From the NCBI GenBank assembly GCA_963788965.1, contig CAWBIK010000008.1, positions 62,001 through 126,000 on the forward strand: a stretch of 64,000 bases of DNA. The letters run 5' to 3'. The translations under genes and the position numbers were made by a program. Under the pieces are notes generated by a model, which was given only the letters and a program-made list of their open reading frames with translations, had not been told where the DNA came from and ran no database searches. This document shows positions 59,256-64,000 of this stretch, piece by piece. Within the stretch, counting starts at the first letter, position 1, and each line of letters begins with the position of its first letter. Source of the stretch: QHXQ01 sp963788965 (GTDB lineage Bacteria > Acidobacteriota > Blastocatellia > Pyrinomonadales > Pyrinomonadaceae).

Positions 59256-60485
59256 TTAACGACCCGCGCGACGCGGCCGGAACGAACGACGCCCGACGGT
59301 CGTGCCGCGCTTGAACGCTGCCGCAGGTTTACTATGCCCGACGGGCGTTGAACTGAAGCCGCCGAACGACGGCAGCACGATGCGCTCGACCGCTTGACCC
59401 GTCAACCGCTCAATGGCGCGCATGGACAGTTCTTCCACCGGCGTTACGAGCGTGATGGCACGTCCGCTTTTGCCCGCGCGCCCCGTGCGACCGATGCGAT
59501 GCACGTAATCTTCGGGCGCGGCGGGCACGTCGTAGTTGATGACGTGCGAGATCGAGTCAACGTCGATGCCGCGCGCCGCGATGTCCGTGGCGACGAGCAC
59601 GCGCGTATGCCCTTCTTTGAAGCCGCGCAGGGCGGCCTCGCGTTGCGGCTGCGTGCGGTCGGCGTGAATGCGATTCACTTTATGCTCACGCGCTTCGAGG
59701 ATGTGCGACAGGCGCTCAGCCCCGCGCCGCGTGCGTGTGAACACGAGCACGCGCTCGAAGTTGTCGCGCTCGCGCTCTAACAGGTCGAGCAGCAACGCAG
59801 TCTTAGATGCAGCGGCCACGGGGTACGCGGTCTGTTCGACCGTGACGGCGGCGCGGCCGCGTTGACTGACCTCGATCATTTTCGGCTCGCGCAAGGTCGT
59901 GCGCGCGAGTTGTTCGATGGCGGACGACATGGTCGCGGAGAAAAGCAGCGTCTGCCGCTTCGCCGGGAGTTTCGCCAGCACTTGCCGGATCGCGGGCCAG
60001 AAGCCCATGTCGAGCATGCGGTCGGCTTCGTCGAGCACGAACACTTCGATGCCGGACAGGTTGATCGCGCGCCGCTCGATCATGTCGAGCAGGCGACCCG
60101 GCGTGGCAATGACGACGCTCGGCGGCTGCCGCAAAGCGGACAGTTGGCGCGTCATGCTCGCGCCGCCGATGAGCGTCGCGCAGCGCGTCGTCTTCGTCGG
60201 GTTCAGTTCATGATAGTTCGTCTCGATCTGCGTGGCCAACTCGCGCGTCGGGGCGAGGACTAGCACGCGCACGCCGGGGCGCGCGGTCGCGCCGAGGCGC
60301 TGCATGATCGGAAGTAGGAAAGCGGCCGTTTTGCCTGTGCCGGTTTCGGCGCAGCCGATTAGGTCTGCGCCACTCAGCACGACCGGGATCGCCTGTTGTT
60401 GGATTGGTGTTGGTTCGGTGTATCCGAGCGACTCGCAACGCCGCAACAATGCGGGTTGGAGTCCGAGTTCAGAAAAATTCATCAA
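59256..60485 (-). CDS. rhlE: DEAD-box RNA helicase (RhlE-type)
   Basis: 409 residues. Motifs in order: Q-motif (TPIQQQAIP), I AETGTGKT, Ia PTRELATQI, II VLDEADRMLDMGF, III SATM, IV VLVFTRTRRGAERL, V LVATDIAARGIDVDSISHVINYD and VI HRIGRTGRAGKSG. A short basic C-terminal tail follows. Probably involved in RNA remodelling or ribosome assembly. The next upstream gene is a Gly-rich RRM protein, a frequent partner in cold response. Confidence 0.93.
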   Translation of the reverse strand: MMNFSELGLQPALLRRCESLGYTEPTPIQQQAIPVVLSGADLIGCAETGTGKTAAFLLPIMQRLGATARPGVRVLVLAPTRELATQIETNYHELNPTKTTRCATLIGGASMTRQLSALRQPPSVVIATPGRLLDMIERRAINLSGIEVFVLDEADRMLDMGFWPAIRQVLAKLPAKRQTLLFSATMSSAIEQLARTTLREPKMIEVSQRGRAAVTVEQTAYPVAAASKTALLLDLLERERDNFERVLVFTRTRRGAERLSHILEAREHKVNRIHADRTQPQREAALRGFKEGHTRVLVATDIAARGIDVDSISHVINYDVPAAPEDYVHRIGRTGRAGKSGRAITLVTPVEELSMRAIERLTGQAVERIVLPSFGGFSSTPVGHSKPAAAFKRGTTVGRRSFRPRRAGR

Positions 60486-60536
60486 GTTCCTTTGTCTGCC
60501 GCCCTGTAACGTTCAGGCCGGGCTTGTGTGTTGTAA

Positions 60537-60586
60537 ACCGAAAGCGCCTCTGGCGCTTTGTGTGTGGGGCCAGAGGCACTTTCGGT
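60537..60586 (-). terminator. Hairpin terminator after the RRM gene
   Basis: ACCGAAAG with GCCTCTGGC pairs with GCCAGAGGC and CTTTCGGT, each side with one bulged base. It lies between the RRM stop and the helicase start. Confidence 0.7.
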
Positions 60587-60615
60587 AAAAGGTCGCTGGT
60601 TGTTAGCAGCTTGGC

Positions 60616-61287
<672 letters not shown>

Positions 61288-61345
61288 CCCAAAGACACGA
61301 AGAGACGAAAGCAGCAACGGTTGCTTTCGTCTCTTCGTGTCTTTG
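61288..61345 (-). terminator. Long hairpin terminator after the beta-propeller gene
   Basis: AAAGACACGAAGAGACGAAA pairs with TTTCGTCTCTTCGTGTCTTT around a short loop. The perfect long stem just downstream of the minus-strand stop supports a terminator. Confidence 0.8.
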
Positions 61346-61363
61346 TGGTTAATTGTGCTGACG

Positions 61364-62605
61364 TTATTTCTGCTTCACGTCGAACGCATAAATGGTGTCT
61401 TGATCGCGTATGTAGAGGCGACCACCAGCGATGATCGGGTGCGTCCAAGTGGGCAGGGAATCCTGCTTGATTTGGAAGCGCCCTTTCTCGCGGTAAGCCG
61501 TGGGCGTCGCCTCGATCAGACCGACCACACCGTTCTCGCTCAACGCATAAAGCAGCCCGTCGGCATAGACGAGCGAGCCTTTGCCGACGCTGCGGTCGCG
61601 CCATGCGACCTCGCCCGTGTCGAAGCGCATGGCGGTCAGGATGCCGCTTGAGAAACCGTACAGGTAATCGCCGATCAGGATCGAACTGCTGTGATGATTG
61701 CGCATCTCGCGCGTAAAGTAGACTTCCTGCGCCGTCATGCCCGCCGCGCTCGCCTTGATCTCGACCACGCCGCCGCCCGTGCCGTAATCCGACGAGATGA
61801 AGACGCGGTTGCCGCGCACGACCGGCGTGGCCACGTTGGCCACATCGTTCGCGGGGCGCGCGTACTCCCACAGCAACCGCCCGTCGTTCGGATCGAGTCC
61901 GACCGCGCGCCGCGCCGTGAAGAAGACGACCTGCGTTGTGTTGCCGACCGTGACGGGCATGGCTGAAGAATAACCGGCCTTGTCGCTCTGACTTTTCCAG
62001 ATCAGCGCGCCGTCTTTTTTGTTAAGCGCGACGACAGATGCGCCGGGGCCGCCCGCGTTGACCAGCACCTTGTCGCCCAGGACAAGCGGCGACTCGCTGA
62101 TGCCCCAGCTGATGTTTTCGCCGCCAAACTTGCGCAGCACGTTCATGGCCCAGATGCTACGGCCCGTCGCCGCGTCGAGGCACGACAGGTCGCCGTTGCC
62201 GCCGAGCGCATAGACGCGGTCGCCGTCAACGGTGGGCGTGCCGCGCGGGCCGTCGCCGCGACTATCGCGGTAGGCGCTGCCGTTCGGCATCGCCCACAGT
62301 TCCTTGCCCGTCTTCACGTCGAAGGCGACGACAAACTCGCGGTCGCCGCGCAAGCCCATGGTGTAGAGTCGCCCCTGCGCGGTGGACATGGACGAATAGC
62401 CGCGCCCCGCGCCCACCGCTTTCCAGACGAGCGGCGGCCCGGCCGTCGGCCATTGTTTCAACAAACCCGTCTCTTTCGAGATGCCGTCGCGCAAGGGGCC
62501 GCGCCACTGCGGCCAGTCGCCGCCCGTCTGCGCCGCCACGCGCACCGACAGACTCAACAACAGCAACGTCCCGATCACAAAGACACTAGCACGCGAGCTT
62601 CTCAT
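61364..62605 (-). CDS. Secreted PQQ-type beta-propeller protein
   Basis: 413 residues from ATG 62605, chosen because a signal peptide follows (SVFVIGTLLLLSLSVRVAAQ). Propeller blades are marked by WPQWRGPLRDG, VVAFDVKTGKELWAMP, LSCLDAATGRSIWAM, VVALNKKDGALIWKS, AVGLDPNDGRLLWEY and IYAFDVKQK. It lacks the catalytic residues of known quinoprotein dehydrogenases as far as visible, so it may be an outer-membrane scaffold or a pseudo-enzyme. It is downstream of the GH47 gene on the same strand. Confidence 0.85.
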   Translation of the reverse strand: MRSSRASVFVIGTLLLLSLSVRVAAQTGGDWPQWRGPLRDGISKETGLLKQWPTAGPPLVWKAVGAGRGYSSMSTAQGRLYTMGLRGDREFVVAFDVKTGKELWAMPNGSAYRDSRGDGPRGTPTVDGDRVYALGGNGDLSCLDAATGRSIWAMNVLRKFGGENISWGISESPLVLGDKVLVNAGGPGASVVALNKKDGALIWKSQSDKAGYSSAMPVTVGNTTQVVFFTARRAVGLDPNDGRLLWEYARPANDVANVATPVVRGNRVFISSDYGTGGGVVEIKASAAGMTAQEVYFTREMRNHHSSSILIGDYLYGFSSGILTAMRFDTGEVAWRDRSVGKGSLVYADGLLYALSENGVVGLIEATPTAYREKGRFQIKQDSLPTWTHPIIAGGRLYIRDQDTIYAFDVKQK

Positions 62606-62729
62606 CGGTTTGATTCCTCTCTGCCTGAAGTGACGGGTGCGGGCCAATTTTGCAGGGGAGCTTGATCCAACTAGCTCGCTACCTTCGTGGTCTTTGATTA
62701 AACGCTTCCGGCGCGAAAAAGTTATCGGA

Positions 62730-64000
62730 TTAATGTTGCCCCACTGACCAAGTGCGCCTGAGCGGGTGCGCTTCGGTGTTGAAAACGACTTTATCGAACG
62801 CAAGCGTGCGCGGCGGCGCGAACAATAGATAGAAATATTTGAACGTCTCGGCCAAGACGAAGCTCTCCATCTCGTCGCGTTGCTGTTTGGTGACTACGTC
62901 GGCAAGCGCGGCATAGCCGGCCTCGGTGCGACAGTGTTTGACAAAGTCGCTGAAGATCGTCGCGCCCATCTGTTGATAGTGCGGGTCGCGCGTGTAGTGA
63001 TAAAGGTAATAAGTTGATTCGACGATCTCAGGGCGCAGGTGATAGGTGGCGGCGACGACGCGCATCGTCTTGTAGTCGATGACTTCAGGTTCGATGCCGT
63101 GCAACTGCCACATCTTGAACCAGGCGGCTTGCAAGCGACGCGCGCGTGTAAGGTCGCCTGCGAGCGCGAGGACGGCGGGGAAGAAGGCATCGAGCGCGCC
63201 GTAAGTCGTCTCCGTGCGTTGGCCCGTCAACATGTCTGCGTGCCCGTACCACAACTCCGCGCCGTTGCCCGCATCGTCCGCCAGATACTTGTTGACCGCC
63301 GTGATGCTCGCGCGCCACATATCGCGGCAGTCCTTGTCGCCGAACAACAGCCAGCACTTCCACAGGTACTCATAATAAGAATCGATCCCGCCGCTGATGT
63401 GACTGTCCTTGTCGGTCCACGCGCCTGTCTCGACGTTGATGCTCTGCCCGACTAGACCGATGGGCGAACGGCGCTTGTAAGTTTCGACGAGCGCCCGCTT
63501 GGCTTTGTCGTAGAAGACTGGCCGGCCGGTTAGTTTACTGAGTGTGCCGAACTCAAGGAGCAGCGTGCCGGTTTCGGCCGGGTTCGTCACCGCGCCGCGC
63601 GTCTTGCCTGTGCGCAGGTTGACGTAGACATAAGGCAGCCCGGTCGGCGAGTCGAAGGCGGGCAGCAGGCGCACGCCCAAATCTTCAGCCAAACGTAAGA
63701 GGCGTTTGTCGCCCGTCAGTTGATAGCCTGAGAGCAAGCCGCCGAGCAGGCGAATTGTGATCTCGAAATTCTTGACGTAGATGTCGCGGTCGAACGAGAG
63801 CTGGTTGACGATGAGCGTGCGCGCTTTTGCGGCCTCGTCGTGCAAGTTCATCAAGACGAGCGTATCGAGCGCATCAACCGGCGTCATGTAGAGCGTCTGC
63901 CCGTACCAATCGTGCGGCGCTTTGCTCAACGGCCGCAACGCATCATGCCCCCACGCATAACGCTCGTAACCCTGCCACGCGTGCAGAAACTCGGCCCGCA
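62730..64000 (-). CDS. GH47 alpha-1,2-mannosidase-like protein (partial, cut by window end)
   Basis: The frame is open to the window end. Visible family features include AWQGYERYAWGHDALRP, DALDTLVLMNLHDEA, FEITIRLLGGLLSGYQLTGD, LLLEFGTLSKLTG, GGIDSYYEYLWKCWLLFGD and LRPEIVESTYYLYHYTRDPHYQ. These are classical GH47 blocks, including the acid residues. GH47 enzymes are common in eukaryotes and known in a few bacteria such as Caulobacter. It probably trims alpha-1,2-linked mannose. The missing N-terminus may carry a signal peptide. Confidence 0.9.
   Translation of the reverse strand, partial: RAEFLHAWQGYERYAWGHDALRPLSKAPHDWYGQTLYMTPVDALDTLVLMNLHDEAAKARTLIVNQLSFDRDIYVKNFEITIRLLGGLLSGYQLTGDKRLLRLAEDLGVRLLPAFDSPTGLPYVYVNLRTGKTRGAVTNPAETGTLLLEFGTLSKLTGRPVFYDKAKRALVETYKRRSPIGLVGQSINVETGAWTDKDSHISGGIDSYYEYLWKCWLLFGDKDCRDMWRASITAVNKYLADDAGNGAELWYGHADMLTGQRTETTYGALDAFFPAVLALAGDLTRARRLQAAWFKMWQLHGIEPEVIDYKTMRVVAATYHLRPEIVESTYYLYHYTRDPHYQQMGATIFSDFVKHCRTEAGYAALADVVTKQQRDEMESFVLAETFKYFYLLFAPPRTLAFDKVVFNTEAHPLRRTWSVGQH

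Overview
This is a GC-rich, gene-dense chromosomal window from a bacterium that looks like an Acidobacteriota (Blastocatellia-like) member. That placement is an inference from gene content: signal-peptide TPR-CHAT proteins beside a sigma/anti-sigma pair, a matrixin with DUF4214, subtilases with hexapeptide repeats and a bacterial GH47 mannosidase. No rRNA or marker gene suited to firm placement is present. At least ten apparent single-base indels break otherwise well-conserved genes, often in short homopolymer runs, so assembly or sequencing error is a serious alternative to real gene decay.

Layout. 0-0.8 kb: end of a patatin-like lipase. 0.86-4.96 kb: a segment bounded by a perfect 22-bp inverted repeat with extra end-specific repeats, carrying a frameshifted Tat-exported PhoD phosphatase, a broken glyoxalase-like gene and an IS1595-family transposase. 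5-9.8 kb: an NtrC-type two-component pair and two membrane proteins. 10-17.7 kb: small proteins, a ferredoxin, a metallo-beta-lactamase-fold phosphodiesterase, PrsW, a zinc-ribbon membrane protein and a Wza-like export protein. 18-22.5 kb: two convergent secreted proteases (matrixin and subtilase).

22.9-33.5 kb is an accessory island with lower GC. A module of receiver-only response regulator, divergent short ORF and XRE regulator occurs three times. The short ORF has a conserved N-terminus and its stop overlaps the XRE start. The island also holds a HigBA-like toxin-antitoxin pair with DUF3467, two SWIM-finger DDE proteins lacking visible element ends, a tRNA and a degenerate tRNA-like sequence, several strong hairpins, a GH95-like gene remnant and a 15-unit 21-bp repeat array.

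33.5-40.3 kb (minus strand): clostripain-like C11 protease, exported TPR-CHAT protease, sigma factor and membrane anti-sigma-like protein lie in one orientation. This suggests a protease-controlled transcriptional switch. 41-48.5 kb: a gas-vesicle cluster (three gvpF/L, gvpG, gvpK and three gvpA/J-type genes). It carries a tandem ArsA/Get3-like ATPase and no visible gvpN. A complete IS1595-family element with an 8-bp target duplication sits exactly between the first gvpF/L and gvpG. Two histidine-kinase proteins follow.

52.5-64 kb: DUF72 and membrane proteins, then a PAPS-forming sat-cysC fusion followed within a few bases by a Nif11-domain peptide and a sulfotransferase. After these come a minus-strand run of housekeeping genes (infA, RhlE-like helicase, RRM protein), a PQQ-type beta-propeller protein and a GH47 mannosidase cut by the window end.
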